Below, piece after piece: positions 31,939 to 46,604 of a stretch of 64,000 bases of DNA. The position numbers and the translations under genes are program-made. Location: positions 80,276-144,275 of the forward strand of contig NW_005434559.1 in assembly GCF_000315625.1 (NCBI RefSeq), given 5' to 3'. The DNA comes from Guillardia theta CCMP2712. Lineage: Eukaryota > Cryptophyceae > Pyrenomonadales > Geminigeraceae. How positions within the stretch are numbered: the stretch's first letter is position 1; the number at the start of each line of letters is the position of its first letter. The notes beneath the pieces were generated by a model. It did not search any database. It was not told the origin of the DNA and was given only the letters and a program-made list of their open reading frames with translations.

Positions 31939-33354
31939 CCCTTTCTCCTGTTCCTCACCTTTGTGAAAGCTCTCGGTATCCACTAGGAAGCTTTTCTCGT
32001 TCCTCCACACGCTCTCGTCAGGGTTCCACCCGACCTCGTCCACCACTGACACTCCGAACCTCTCCCACACCAGCTCCGCGATCTCCTCCTGCAGGTCATC
32101 CGCCTTCTGCCCCTCCTTGCTCAAGTACCACTCCACCGCCATCACGTCTGTCCCCTGCGCCGCCTGCTTCTGCGCGCTGCTGAGGAGGGAGCGAGCGATG
32201 TTGATGGCGTACCCCGGGCTATCTTTGATCTCGTCAATCAGCATGTCGAAGGAGATGGTGTACGCCTCCACCTCCCCGACACAGTACACCGAGTAGAGCA
32301 TCGGAGAGCCGGTGAACAGCTCGTACTCCCCCAGCTGCTGCAGCTTCCCGGTCGGCATGGTAGATATCTTCTCCTTCTCCTTCTCGAGCCTCACTGACCC
32401 TCTCTTGATCAGCATGATCCTCTCGGGCACCTGCCCCTCTACGAACAGCTTCGACTTGTCCCGGAACAGCCGCGTCTTCATCTCCTTCACCACCTCCACC
32501 TTCCAGCACAGCGGCAGGCACCGCAGCACCTCCGAGCTCTGGAGCTGAGAAAACTGGCTGGCCTCTAGCTTGATGGACGAACCCTCCAGGTCGAACAGAA
32601 GATCCCGGAACGTCTGGCTGCCTGCCAGGATCTGCCCGATGTGCAGGACGCCGTCGGAGACCTTGAACGTGTAGATCGCCTCCTCGAAGATCGCCTCCCT
32701 CTGCTCCTTCTTGACGTGCCTGAATCCCATCTGGTCCAGAGCGATGGAGAAGTTGGTGACGTCGATGGCAGCTGAGAGACTGCTCTCCTCCTGCTGGCCT
32801 GTCTGGCGGACTCCGAGGCTGGCAACCGCCTTGTTAAGGCACTGGTACATGGACTCGACCTCGGACAGCTGCATCAGGTACTTGTTGAAGGTCTTGGCGA
32901 TCCTTTCCTTGCCCTGGTTGCCGCTCTCGTACATCTTCTCGTTGCGGAGAACGATCTCGTCTATCTCCTCGTAGAGCTTCAGAGACTCTTCATCCATCTC
33001 GTTGTAGAGCAGCATGTCCGGGTTCAAGCTGTCCTCCGACAGGTTGTCGAGAAAGTCTGTTATCTTCTGCGTGTCCGACCTGCGCTCCCCGACCTGCAAG
33101 GCAGGAGGATCAGAGGGAGGGAGAGGAGGGAGAGGAGGGAGAAAAATTAGAAGAAAGGTTACAAAAGACAAGGAGTAGGAGAGGGAGGGGAGAGGCAAGC
33201 AGTGAACGATTCGTACTATGGGCTGGACAAGAGGAGTGTTGGATCCTGTGGACCCCAGGTCGCTTCCTGCTTTCATCTGCCCCAGCGTCGATTTGAAGCG
33301 CATAGAGTTGAGAAAACTCCTCCTCCTCCTCGAGCCTCCGCGGCTGTGAATCAT
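25258..33354 (-). CDS. cyclic-nucleotide-binding channel with ankyrin repeats and C2 domain (split gene, channel B)
   Basis: Large multi-exon membrane protein. Domain order: a first cNMP-binding-like fold (about 32200-32560; RDKSKLFVEGQVPERIMLIK); short exons (VIRDSWNLFSFGMQRVAM, MRSYLGEVGGLFFQQFEHAL); a six-helix channel core (about 30700-29900; AILAFMALHISATIWSALGL); a pore-like segment NWIATHTVSAIGNSTIYP without GYG; a cNMP-binding domain with GEVSFAFGMKRLYTARA; ankyrin repeats (28960-28000; KRTPLHIAASEGNLEIVKYL); and a C2 domain split over exons (27500-26500: TYCVLEFGNNKFQ, VIKNSYSPDWNETF, HIYDWNRFSSPDYIGEASLP). The tail ends SILRTAAVLQFAKTFLQKK, stop at 25258. The start is uncertain: Met at 33354 (MIHSRGGSRRRRSF) or a splice from channel A. 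A 100-N gap lies in a tail intron or exon. It likely gates ion flux on a cyclic nucleotide, with Ca2+/lipid binding by C2 (inference). Confidence 0.75.
25924..26023. other. assembly gap (100 N)
   Basis: A run of exactly 100 undetermined bases, flanked by CTC/TCC microsatellite on the left. It falls within the C-terminal part of channel B, so one or more tail exons may be incomplete. Confidence 0.98.
26140..26275 (+). repeat. intronic CCT and TCGTCC microsatellites
   Basis: (CCT)n from about 26142 to 26199, followed by (CGTCCT)n to about 26270, inside channel B. A second long (CCT)n tract lies at about 27556-27635, next to the intron that joins the ankyrin part to the C2 part. Confidence 0.85.
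31258..31940. repeat. intronic GA, GGA and CTCCTG microsatellites of channel B
   Basis: (GA)n at about 31256-31292, (GGA)n at about 31328-31365 and (CTCCTG)n at about 31858-31938. They sit in introns between the first cNMP-binding segment and the transmembrane core and are read through by artefactual Arg/Glu or Ala/Gly frames. Confidence 0.85.
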
Positions 33355-33536
33355 GTCAGGTTGAATCATCTTCACTTTCCTCCTTTCCGCCCTCCACTAC
33401 CTTTCCTCTCCTCCTTTCCTCTCCGCTCTCCACTATCTCTCCTCTCCTTTCCTCTCCTCTCTCCAATACCTCTCCTCCTTTCCTCTCCGCTCTCCACTAC
33501 CTCTCCTCTCCTTTCCTCTCCTCTCTCCGCCTCTTC

Positions 33537-37170
<3,634 letters not shown>

Positions 37171-38520
37171 TGCTCATGTGACGTCAGCAGAGCAAGAAGC
37201 CTCCCCCTGCTTCTCCGCTCACATGAATGAACGCGCTGTTCTCGTCCTGTACGCTCGGCAGCCTGGGACAAGTCACTTGTCGATGAAGCACAGAGCAGGC
37301 AGGAGGGAGGTAGATCCGACCGAAAGCTCACCTGATCACGTTGATGTTCCTAGGAACATGTATACGGACATTCTTCCTTGGACGGAGGAGCTTGTCGGCC
37401 TTAGATCTCTCTTCCTCTAACTGCAACTCCGATGACAGCTCAATGCTTCGTCTATGACTGTGCAAGTGATCGTTTTTCCTGCAAACACGCTCATCACTGA
37501 GAGCTTTCTCTTACCAAAATCATGTTTCTCTTACTTCAAGATGGATCTCAGCGAGGACTTGGCAGGCTTCACTTTCTCTTGCTTGGTCTGTCAAGCTGTC
37601 AACCCCCCTCGTACAGCCTCCTTCTGCATACCGCAATGGACATGTGCTCGGAGTCAGAATCTGCTATTTGATTGCTCTTGAACGAAGATAGAAAAGAAGC
37701 TCGAAAGCTTTGGAGAGCTTTGTATGACCTGAAAGTGAACAGCCATCACAACCCTGTCACTAGCTCGTATCAGATACCTCGAAACCGCAGAGCCCGTGCG
37801 CTTGTACGGTTCCGGAGTAGTGGACGTGGTGGGTGGTACTGACAAGGGTATCGGGGAGCTTTTTGCATGTCCGTTTTCCATCTGGCTGTCCGATCCTCCC
37901 GATTGAAGTGTCGTCGTTGCTAGCGCGGACTCAGAGCTGCAGCGATCGCGTGCCAAGACGTACCTGACGAGTGTAACGAGGCGTCCTCGGGGCTCGTTTT
38001 GAGCACCCACGGCCTTCCAGAGAAGCGATCCTCTTGAACAAGGACGTCTATTCGAGACTTCTTCGTTGATTCATCTGCTGACATCTGTTCGGAGTCATTA
38101 GAAGATCAAAACCACCGTGCACATCACTTTCCGCCCTTCCTGTCTGGTCATGCAGTAGCTCACATCGACCGCTAATCAACGACTCGAGCAAACAAGGACT
38201 AGGATCCCAGCGTCATGATGCATACTCTGCACAATATCTGACTGACTTTAGCCTGCATCTGAGCTCTCAACTCCCTCTTCCGCCGCCATTAGATGCCAGG
38301 CAGACTAGGTCAACAAAAATCTAGCCTTGCCAAACACAGCGCTCTCCTTGGTATTCCATAACATGATGTAACCATTGCAAGCACATCAGATGAGATGTTT
38401 CATCACATCATCATCATCTTCCCATCTCTCCCTCTCTCCTCCCGCCTCCCCCACCCCCGTACTGTCTGCCATTTCCCTTCGTATCCCTGCCATGGCGGTG
38501 CCTAGAGGTTCGACCCTCAT
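37171..38520. other. upstream region of channel A; no firm gene
   Basis: Must contain the missing first exon or exons of channel A. One candidate on the minus strand near 38010-37730 reads GSDSQMENGHAKSSPIPLSV then YLIRASDRVVMAVHFQ before a GTCATAC donor, but nothing confirms it. Confidence 0.35.
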
Positions 38521-39560
38521 TTAAAAAAAGGTGATTTCCGTGGATCGAAAAGACGTTTTTCTATTCATTAAAACATTTTAATAATCGAAAAACACTCATT
38601 TCGATTTTTGATATCCTTATTTTGACCCCACCCCTAGTTACCAAAAGGATGGACCACCGTGATTGTGATGACCCCAGCCTGACATGACCCCACCACCTCA
38701 TAAATCACATCAAATAACACTAAGTAACCGGTACATCAAAACACCCCCACCCAGAAGGACACTTAGACCTGTGTATCCGACTACCCCTACTACCCCCCTT
38801 TTAGTCTATCCCGTCAGTTTGCTCCTTCAGGTTCCAATGTGGGGAGGATTTACAAGGTGGGGAATAGGGGTGGGGGGGTGGGGTGCGGCAGGAGGCAGCA
38901 GGGCTCTAATTGAGGTGAGAATGATGGGTGGGGTGTATAAGTCAAAACCTGAAGATGGGGTAGGGTGATTCAAGACCAAAGCGTAGGGTAGGTGGTGTAT
39001 GGAGATAACACGAAAATGACCCTGCGAACAACATCAAAAGAGAGGGTACTCACAACGATACACGGGGGTGGCGGTAGTTATACCTGTCACTCAATGGGGT
39101 GGGGGGTGGACCAAAAGAGAAGGGACAGGTGAAGGTGGGGTGGTCACTTTTACTAGGATGGTGCCGCAAACTAGAGGCACGACCTTGCAACCCCTTGAGA
39201 GGACCCCCACCCCCCTCCCTCCGTTTCGGGTGATCCTGTAAAGAGTAGGGTCCCCCTCAGGAAAGAATACACGGCAGCAACTAAACCCCAATAGACTCTC
39301 ATTGGAAAATCTTCACTGCTTCCCAATTCAGCACTGCGGCGGGCCCACAGGGGTAATTGGCATCTGGGGTCGAGCAGATTCAGTACTACTTGTAAGGCCT
39401 CGGGGCCTGGTGGGCCTGACTCTCAGGAGGAGGCACCGATCGCTCTACGTACTTCGCTGTATCCGGCGGGGGTGTACTAAAACCAGTGAGGGGTGTATTG
39501 GGAGATAGGGGTACGTGGGGCGCAACTTTCAGTGGCCCCCGGTCTCAGAGGGGGGGCCTA
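38521..39560. other. intergenic DNA with CCCCACCC/GGGGTGGG clusters
   Basis: A short AT-rich block (38520-38630) is followed by many CCCCACC, GGGGTAGG and GGTGGGG words on both strands. The same texture is seen upstream of EF-3 (45760-46570) and at 55300-56660. No gene. Confidence 0.5.
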
Positions 39561-39589
39561 GGGGGTGGTCAGTCTCTGCCTATCATCGT

Positions 39590-40035
39590 ACCGGTCATGA
39601 TCCAGGGGCTCAGCGGGTACCGTACCGCACGGTGACGGTGGGTTTGACCCGCCGGTGACGGCGGCGGGCTCCGTTTGACGGCTCCGAGTCCGAATGAAGC
39701 ATACTCAGTGATCATAACGGTTTCCTTTCAAGTGGTCAGTACGGTCAACGGTTCAACGGTTAGTGTTGTGTTTCAGGGCCTGGATCACTGCCGCCGGATA
39801 CCGTTAGATCACTCATCTCGGCTGAGTGATTTCTTGAACCGACGATTTTAACTTTTGGACTGCGAATCGGACGGCCGCCGTTGCCGGCAGTGTGGCAAGA
39901 CCAAACTTGTGTCTGTCTCTTCAGTCTACTCCGGCTCTCAGTCCTGCCATTGTCCTCGTCCCGGCCCGCCGGGCTCACGGTACGCCGCCGGGCGGCGGCC
40001 GGGCGGCGCCGCGCGGCCCGGGTCATACTATAGAC
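39590..40035. other. GC-rich palindromic island
   Basis: Contains GGGTACCGTACCGCACGG, CGCCGGTGACGGCGGCGGGC and, after an AT-richer middle, CCGCCGGGCGGCGGCCGGGC near 39985-40010. No gene. Confidence 0.5.
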
Positions 40036-40129
40036 TGAGAGTTGCTTCTCTTGAAGTTTTAGTCAAATACCCCCTTCTTGCCGGGGCAAAACATGGCAGT
40101 GAGGTACGGTATGTGGACCTTCCGTTGGA

Positions 40130-40799
40130 TATGGATGGATGGTGGTGGCGGTGGTGGAGGAGGAGGGGGATGATGATGTTGATGATGATGATGAGGAGGA
40201 GGAGGAGGAGGAGGAGGAGGAGGAGGATGGCAATATTTGAACCAAGAGATGATGGCTAATGGTGATCAGGTATTTGCAGACTGACCCCGGATGTAATACT
40301 TTCGGTCTTCAGTCTATCGACTGCAGCAATGTCCTCGTCCTAACAGGCTTCCCGCGCATTCATCCTCTTCTACAAGTTTGAAGGCATCCCGCATCATGCC
40401 TCTGAGCGGCCATCCCCCCAAGTCGAGAATGCGGAAAACTTTCGTCCCACAGAACTCGCAGGCTCCCTACCTGCTTTTGCGGACAAGACGGAAGACAATC
40501 CACAGATGAGCGAAGAGGCAGGAAACATATGATTGACGCGAATCAATTGAATCACTTGTTGAGACTTCCATATGAATGAGTATCATCATGAAAGAAACTG
40601 AGAAAAATAAATTCCCGTCTTTTTCGACAATCCTCAAATTCATGGATTTGTTGAGTGTGTGGACGACAAAGTTTCCGGGTTGTTCGACTCAAGGGGCAGC
40701 AGGGTCAGGAGGAGGAGGAGGAGCAGCAGCAGCAGCAGCCGCAGGGGCAGGAAAGGAGCAGGGGAAAACGCAAGAGCAGCAGTGGCAGCGGCGGCGGCA

Positions 40800-40838
<39 letters not shown>

Positions 40839-41219
40839 GCAGCAGCAGCAGGGGCGGCAGCAGGAGGAGCAGCTGCTGTAGAGGCAGTAGCAGGGGCAGG
40901 GGCACGGGCACGGGCAGAAGCAGGGGCAGGGGCAGCAGGGGCAGAAGCAGCAAGGTCAGGAGCAGCTGCAGCTGCAGCAGGGGCAGGAGTAGGGGCAGGA
41001 GCAGCAGCAGCAGCAGCAGCAGCAGGGGCAGGAGGAGGAGGAGGGGCAGGGGCAGGGGCAGGAGAAGGAGGAGGAGGTGGAGGAGGAGGAGGAGCAGCAG
41101 CAGCAGCAGGGGCAGGAGGAGGAGGAGGGGCAGGGGCAGGGGCAGGAGCGGGAGCAGGAGCAGGGGTAGGAAAGGAGTAGGTGAAGACGCAAGAGCAAGA
41201 GCAAGAGCAAGAGCAAGAG

Positions 41220-41271
<52 letters not shown>

Positions 41272-41590
41272 GTCAGGAGCAGCAGGGTCAGGAGCACCAG
41301 CACCAGCACCAGCACCAGCACCAGCACCAGCACCAGCACCAGCACCAGCAACAGCAACAGGGGCAGAGACAAGAACTGCAGGACGAGGAGCCGTGTCTGC
41401 GTCTGACTCGACATGAGGTACAAGAGGATGGCAGGGCGAGAAGCTCAAGCGAAAGCGAGAAAGGAAAGATGAGGGGGAAAGAAGGGAATCGAAGTCAGGA
41501 AGAAGCTGAGGTTGATACGGACGATGGGCGAGGACGATCAGGAGGAAGAGAGGAGGAGGAGAACAAAAGCATCGGCAAGTTAGACTGAGA
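40130..41590. repeat. low-complexity GGA, GGC, CAG and CAGCAC repeat field
   Basis: Runs of (GAT)n/(GAG)n at 40165-40232, then from about 40695 a 670-bp field of CAG, GGCAGC, GGCAGG, GCAAGA and CACCAG units. Open frames on both strands are homopolymer-like (Gln, Ala, Gly/Arg, Leu). A non-repetitive tail at 41370-41590 reads as Ser/Arg/Glu-rich text but lacks a recognisable domain. I do not call a gene. Confidence 0.6.
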
Positions 41591-41599
41591 AAGCCTCGA

Positions 41600-42420
41600 A
41601 CAAGATGAATGATAAACAAATGGTGGGGAGAATCTGCTTGCCCTCGTGGACGAGACCTGCCTAAGAGATCGGAGCTCCTCCTTTGTTCCTCTTGCTTCCT
41701 ACTTCTCCTCCCTTCCCCTTCTTGCTCCCTCCCTCTCTCCTCCTTCCTGCTTGTCCCTCGCCCTTCCTTGCTCCCCTCCTCCCCTCCTCCCCTGCTTCCT
41801 TCCCCTCGTCCCCTCCTCCTCTTCTTGCTTCTTCTCTTCCTCCTTTTTCTCGATCTTGCTTCTACTTCTTCCTCCCTTCTTCCTCCCTTCTTGCTTTGCT
41901 TTCTCTCCCTCTCTCCCTTCTCCCTCCCTTTCTCGTCAGCTCGTCTTGTGCTGGCCGCTGGATCACATTGAGTGGAGGAAGTAAGAGGGAGGAGAGCGAG
42001 AATCTGCAGAGGTGAGAAGAGGAGGGAGCAGAGAGGGAGGAGGGAGGGGAGCAGGAGGGGAGGAGGGAGGGGAGCAGGAAGGGAGGAGGGAGGAGGGGGA
42101 GGGAAGACCAGATTGTGAAACGAGCGCGCACGGTTGAAGATGGTTGAGGGTCATTGGAATTTTTAGGTCGGTGAGGAGCAGGAAAGAGAGGGAGGGCCAG
42201 GAATGACGGTGAATAGTGGTTACAGGAGAGGAGAGGAGAGAGGAGAGGAGAGGAGAGGAGAGGAGAGGAGAGGAGAGGAGAGGAGAGGAGAGGAGAGGAG
42301 AGGAGAGGAGAGGAGAGGAGTGACAGATGTTGAAGCGAGGAGGAGCGAGGAGTGCAGAGCTTTAGAGTAAGCAAGCAGCAAGAGTAGGAGCGTGCAGAGA
42401 ACAAGACAAGAAATGTGTGA
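41600..42420. repeat. CT-rich DNA and GGAGA pentamer microsatellite
   Basis: Pyrimidine-rich tract (41680-41930), then GGAGGGAG-rich DNA and a clean (GGAGA)n tract of about 20 units at 42223-42320. This is 3' of EF-3. No gene. Confidence 0.7.
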
Positions 42421-42472
42421 ACCAAGTCTTTACTTGAGCAACATCGCTACTCTAGCAAGACAGGCAAGCAAT

Positions 42473-45400
42473 TTAGTCCTCCTCGGAGTCGGAGGGGAGG
42501 CCGGCGGCCCTGCGCTGAGCCTTCTTCTTCTCGAGCTTCTTCTGATCGCGGGCAGACAGCTTCTTCTCCTTCTTGACCTTGATCACGTTGCCGAGCGAGT
42601 CCATCACCTCATCAGGAGCCTCGTTGGCGCTCGCGTCGATCTTCTCGTCCGCAGCGACCTCTCCCTCGCGCCGCAGCTCTCCGTTCTCAACCACCCAGCG
42701 CTCGGGGCAGAGAGCCTCGGTGAACTCGCGGTTGTGGGAGATGAGAACAACTCCTCCTCCGTACTTGCGGATGGCTCCAGCCAAGGCGCCGAGGGAGTCG
42801 CGGTCGAGGTAGTTGGTGGGCTCGTCCATGACCAGGATATGAGGATTGTTCCACATAGCACCAGCGATCACCACCTTGACCTTCTGTCCTCCGGACAAGC
42901 CGCGGATGCGAGAGTGAGTAGCAAACTCAGCCTCCAGGCCCATGTCGCCGAGCTGCTTCTCCACGAACTTGGTGGTCAGCGGGCGGCTGGCCAGACCAGC
43001 CCTGAGCGCCTCCTGCTGGTCGAGGCGCTGGACCATCTTGCCCCATCCCATCTCCTCGAGCTTCTCGCGCTCGATCCAGGTGTTGTTCTCCTCCGACTTG
43101 TTGAGCCACTTCACCTCGTACTCGTAGGAGCGCTTCGTCTTGCGGCGAGACCTCAGAGCCTCGATGATGCGCTTCTCGACGGTGCCGTCATCGTTGCGGA
43201 TGACGTGGACCTTCTCGAGGTTGTCCTCCTCCTCCTTGGTCATCTTCCTCGCCTCCTGCTCGTTAGCCTCCCTGTCCTCGCCCGAGCTGTACCTCCACTG
43301 GATGTACTCGTTGGGCGTCTGGTCAAGGTGGTTCTCCAAGTGATGGAAAGCGTGCTGGGCAACGTAGGCGACGCGCATGTTCTGGTGGCGCCACACGGTA
43401 CCCTCAGTCGGCTTCGTCTCTCCGCAGAACATCTTGATGATGGTCGACTTGCCAGCTCCGTTGGGTCCGACGACGGCAACCCTGGAAGACAACGACGCCT
43501 GCAGAGTGATGTTGCGGACCGTGGGCTTGTCGCGTCCAGGGTAGGTGTAGGTGCAGCGGTCCATCTTGATGATCGCCTTGCCCTTGGACTTGATGCCGTC
43601 GAGGAGGCCGGGCTCAGGGAAGGTGAAGCTGATGTTCTCATCGCTGAGCTCGTAGTAGGTCTTGGCCCTGGGCACGCGCTTGACGAAGGCGGACAAGTTG
43701 CCCTTGTAGTTCTTGAGCTTGCGGTTCTCCTCGTAGTGGATGATGTGAGTAACCACACGGTCAAGGAAGCCAGAGTCGTGAGTGATGATGAGGGAGGTAA
43801 CCTTGTCCTGGCTGGTCAAGAAGTTCTCGAGCCATGCAACGTTCTTGACGTCCAAGTGGTTGGTGGGCTCGTCGAGGAGGAGGATGTCGGCGTTCATCAG
43901 GATGGCGCGGCAGAGCGCGAGCTTCATCTTCCATCCTCCGGAAAGGCCGGAGATGCAGGCGTTAATGTTGGCAGGGGAGGAGTCGTCAGCCTTGAAGCCG
44001 AACTCGTCCAACTTGGCGATGATGTCATCCCTGGACCTGTCGGGGACGAGCTTGCACACGTAGTCGACGATGTTGAGGTCCGAGAGGTCGCCCTGGATGT
44101 CGTGCTCCACGTACACGGTCTTGAGCACGTCGGGAGGAGGGAAGTTCTCAACCTGCCCGTTGGCGATGGCCTTCATCAGAGTAGACTTGCCGCATCCGTT
44201 GTGGCCGCACACGCCATAGCGCTTGCCGCGCTTCAAGTGAAGGCGGGTGTTGTTGAGAAGGATCTTGGCTCCGTAACCCAGCGAGAACTCGCAGTTGCAG
44301 AGATCCTCTCCCTCGTCGTCCTCGTCCTCAGCGGCGTCCTTGGGCACGCAAGACTTGTAGCACTGGGCGTACGCGGCCTTGCACACGGCCTCGGCGTCAG
44401 CCTGGGGCATGAAGGGAGCGAGGTAGGGGCAGACTCCCTCGAACTTCCACTGCTCCTCCTCGAACAACATGCCGTCGATCATGCCGGAAAGGAGGCAGGC
44501 GACATACTCCAGCGAAACACGGAAGGTCTTGTCGTCGAGCTTGGTTCCCGGGACGTTGGCGGTGATGGCCTCCTCGAGGACCTTGAGCACATCCTCGGGC
44601 TCCATCTTCTTGGACGCCTCGAAGGCCTCGGCGCTCTCCTTGATGTTCTTGAGAGTCTTGAGGGCACGAGTAGCCACGGAGCGGGCCTCGGGGTCGGACA
44701 TCTCAGTGGAGAGACGCTCGATGGCGGGTAGGAGCTCGGGAAGGAAGGTGGTGGCCTCGTGCGCATAGTCGATGAGCTTACACATGTTGTCGGCGATGAC
44801 GCAGACACGGCGCTTCGACTCGATCTTCTTCTCGTTGCAGCCACGCATGAGGATGGGGACGGTGATGGAGAGCGCGGGGTTGTCGACAGACTGCACGAAG
44901 ACGGTGGAAGAGAGCTTGTGGAGGGTCTCGGGGATCTCCTCGGGGTTCTTGATGGACTGGATCACAGCAGGGATGAAGGGACGGATATCCCTGTTCTGGC
45001 AAGTCTCCATGGCCTTGAGGGTTGCGTACTCGGCAGCCTCCTTCACGTCCTTCTTGCTGTCCCACATGGCGGCGGAGACAACAGGCATGACCTGGTAGAG
45101 GGAGCGGGAGAAGGGAACCTGCGACTTCTCGGCGAGCTGTCCAAGGAGGCGGAGGGACCACATCTTGGTCTGCCAGTTGGTCTCGGCGATTCCCGCGAAG
45201 AGCATGCCCTGCACGTTCTTGATCGCCTGAGGGCAGACGATCTCGATGATGGCAGGGCCGGCAGCCTCAGCGGCAGCGCGGACCTCAGCCTTCTTCTTGT
45301 CCGCCACGCACGAGAGGACCGGGGCGAGGAAGGGCACGAGGAAGGGCTCGGCCTTGGCTCCGACAGCCTCGGCGCATCCCTTGATGGCATAGAGCGCGGG

Positions 45401-45706
45401 CTCGGCGGTGCTGCGGTCCTCAATGAGCTTGTGAAGGTGCTCGACCACTCCGCACTCCACAAACGCTTTGACACCCGCAGCCTTGACCAGCTCGCCGAGC
45501 TCAGCTCCAGCCTTGATGGCGTCGTTGCCAGCCTTGGCACCAAGGCCCGTGAGGGCCTCGGAGATCGAGGCAGCTGCCTTGGGATCGACGGAGGAGCCGG
45601 TCATGTTGGCGGACATGAACTCCACGTTGTCGAAACTGAGAGTCTTGGGGAGAGTCTTAGCGTCGACGGGAGCATCCGCGGCAGGAGCAGCAGCAAGCGA
45701 CGCCAT
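42473..45706 (-). CDS. translation elongation factor 3 (EF-3), ABC-F type ATPase
   Basis: Ribosome-bound ATPase that in fungi drives E-site tRNA release during elongation. Intronless, 1077 codons from the Met at 45706 (MASLAAAPAADAPVDAK); the frame extends upstream but that part is low quality. The N-terminal half is HEAT-like helices (LYQVMPVVSAAMWDSKKDVK, KLSSTVFVQSVDNPALSITV). ABC1 has Walker A GHNGCGKST, signature ISGLSGGWKMK and Walker B ILLLDEPTNHLD. ABC2 has GPNGAGKST, RGLSGGQKVK and ILVMDEPTNYLD. Within ABC2 there is the EF-3-specific chromodomain-like insert (SYEYEVKWLNKSEENNTWIE). The Lys-rich C-terminus (KKLSARDQKKLEKKKAQRR) fits ribosome binding. Length matches fungal EF-3 (about 1044). 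Lack of introns and a strong C/G third-position bias fit very high expression. Long antisense frames are shadows. Confidence 0.96.
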   Translation of the reverse strand: MASLAAAPAADAPVDAKTLPKTLSFDNVEFMSANMTGSSVDPKAAASISEALTGLGAKAGNDAIKAGAELGELVKAAGVKAFVECGVVEHLHKLIEDRSTAEPALYAIKGCAEAVGAKAEPFLVPFLAPVLSCVADKKKAEVRAAAEAAGPAIIEIVCPQAIKNVQGMLFAGIAETNWQTKMWSLRLLGQLAEKSQVPFSRSLYQVMPVVSAAMWDSKKDVKEAAEYATLKAMETCQNRDIRPFIPAVIQSIKNPEEIPETLHKLSSTVFVQSVDNPALSITVPILMRGCNEKKIESKRRVCVIADNMCKLIDYAHEATTFLPELLPAIERLSTEMSDPEARSVATRALKTLKNIKESAEAFEASKKMEPEDVLKVLEEAITANVPGTKLDDKTFRVSLEYVACLLSGMIDGMLFEEEQWKFEGVCPYLAPFMPQADAEAVCKAAYAQCYKSCVPKDAAEDEDDEGEDLCNCEFSLGYGAKILLNNTRLHLKRGKRYGVCGHNGCGKSTLMKAIANGQVENFPPPDVLKTVYVEHDIQGDLSDLNIVDYVCKLVPDRSRDDIIAKLDEFGFKADDSSPANINACISGLSGGWKMKLALCRAILMNADILLLDEPTNHLDVKNVAWLENFLTSQDKVTSLIITHDSGFLDRVVTHIIHYEENRKLKNYKGNLSAFVKRVPRAKTYYELSDENISFTFPEPGLLDGIKSKGKAIIKMDRCTYTYPGRDKPTVRNITLQASLSSRVAVVGPNGAGKSTIIKMFCGETKPTEGTVWRHQNMRVAYVAQHAFHHLENHLDQTPNEYIQWRYSSGEDREANEQEARKMTKEEEDNLEKVHVIRNDDGTVEKRIIEALRSRRKTKRSYEYEVKWLNKSEENNTWIEREKLEEMGWGKMVQRLDQQEALRAGLASRPLTTKFVEKQLGDMGLEAEFATHSRIRGLSGGQKVKVVIAGAMWNNPHILVMDEPTNYLDRDSLGALAGAIRKYGGGVVLISHNREFTEALCPERWVVENGELRREGEVAADEKIDASANEAPDEVMDSLGNVIKVKKEKKLSARDQKKLEKKKAQRRAAGLPSDSEED

Positions 45707-46600
45707 GGGAGCGAGCGAGTGACGGAAAGGCGGGAGGGTGGAGATTTTATGGAGGGCTCCCTTGAATGTGCGACTACCCAAGGTAAGCCATAGATTGTAA
45801 GGGGTGGGGTATGTGTAGAAGGGGTGATCAAGCAAGAAATTGAAGGTAAAAGAGGGGGTAGGGTGGTGGATCCTTTTCTGTAGTTTTGAGACTCGTGAGG
45901 GGCATGCTTGAATAGTAGGGGTACAAAAGAGGGGTAGGGGTACTGGTTCTAACAGATCTTGTGCCATAGAGGAGTTTTTTTTATACGCACGAGGGCAAAT
46001 TGTATCCGAGAGTTTTGAAATAAAATTTTAAACTTTTCCTGTTTATTTGAAATTAAAGAAATCAAATTCGTGGTGGATGAAGCGTGCCAATTGAATATAG
46101 TTGAACCACATCTGCGAAAACTTCAAATGTTTTAGAAAATGTTCATATTTTACCCTTTAATTTCGTGGGAGCACACGAAAGGCACGTGACGCCCCTTCCT
46201 GACTTCAGGGAGATTTAAATCTTCGAAAACAAGTGTTTTCAAAATTTACTTCACAGGCTTGCAAGTGCACTGACCCTACCCTCCCTGCCCCTCAAATCTC
46301 GTAACTGGCATGACCCCACCCCTGTCTTTATATCATATTTGGTACTGAAACATACCCCTATGAACAGCATCTACGAATGACCACCCCATGAAGGTGCAAC
46401 GCCTGATGTTTAGTCACACGGGGTGCAAGCAAGGGCCACGTGGGGTATTGCAAGGAGGAAGGAGGGGTTGATATACCCGCGGTGTTGCGCTAATAACCAC
46501 CGGTGCCTGGGCCTCTTTTTATGGATCCTGTGGATCACCTGAGGGTGGGTGGTCCTACCACAAGGTAAAACTCACTTTTTAAAATCTCGTGGGAAGACCC
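45707..46600. promoter_or_regulatory. EF-3 upstream region with GGGGTAGGG-type clusters
   Basis: Upstream of the EF-3 ATG, the strand opposite to the gene repeatedly carries GGGGTGGGG, GGGGGTAGGG, GTAGGGGT and GAGGGGTAGGGG (45800-45950). An AT-rich block follows (46000-46260), then more CCCCACCC words. These could be promoter elements or G-quadruplex-forming DNA; only the clustering is directly seen. Confidence 0.35.
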
Positions 46601-46604
46601 TCTG

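Noticed and set aside
40655-41416. 253-codon Gln/Gly/Arg-rich ORF
   Set aside because: Pure low-complexity repeat that is open in several frames on both strands.
42392-44731. 779-codon plus-strand ORF opposite EF-3
   Set aside because: It is the mirror of the strongly codon-biased EF-3 frame, shows Leu/Val/Asp-rich antisense composition and has no domain.
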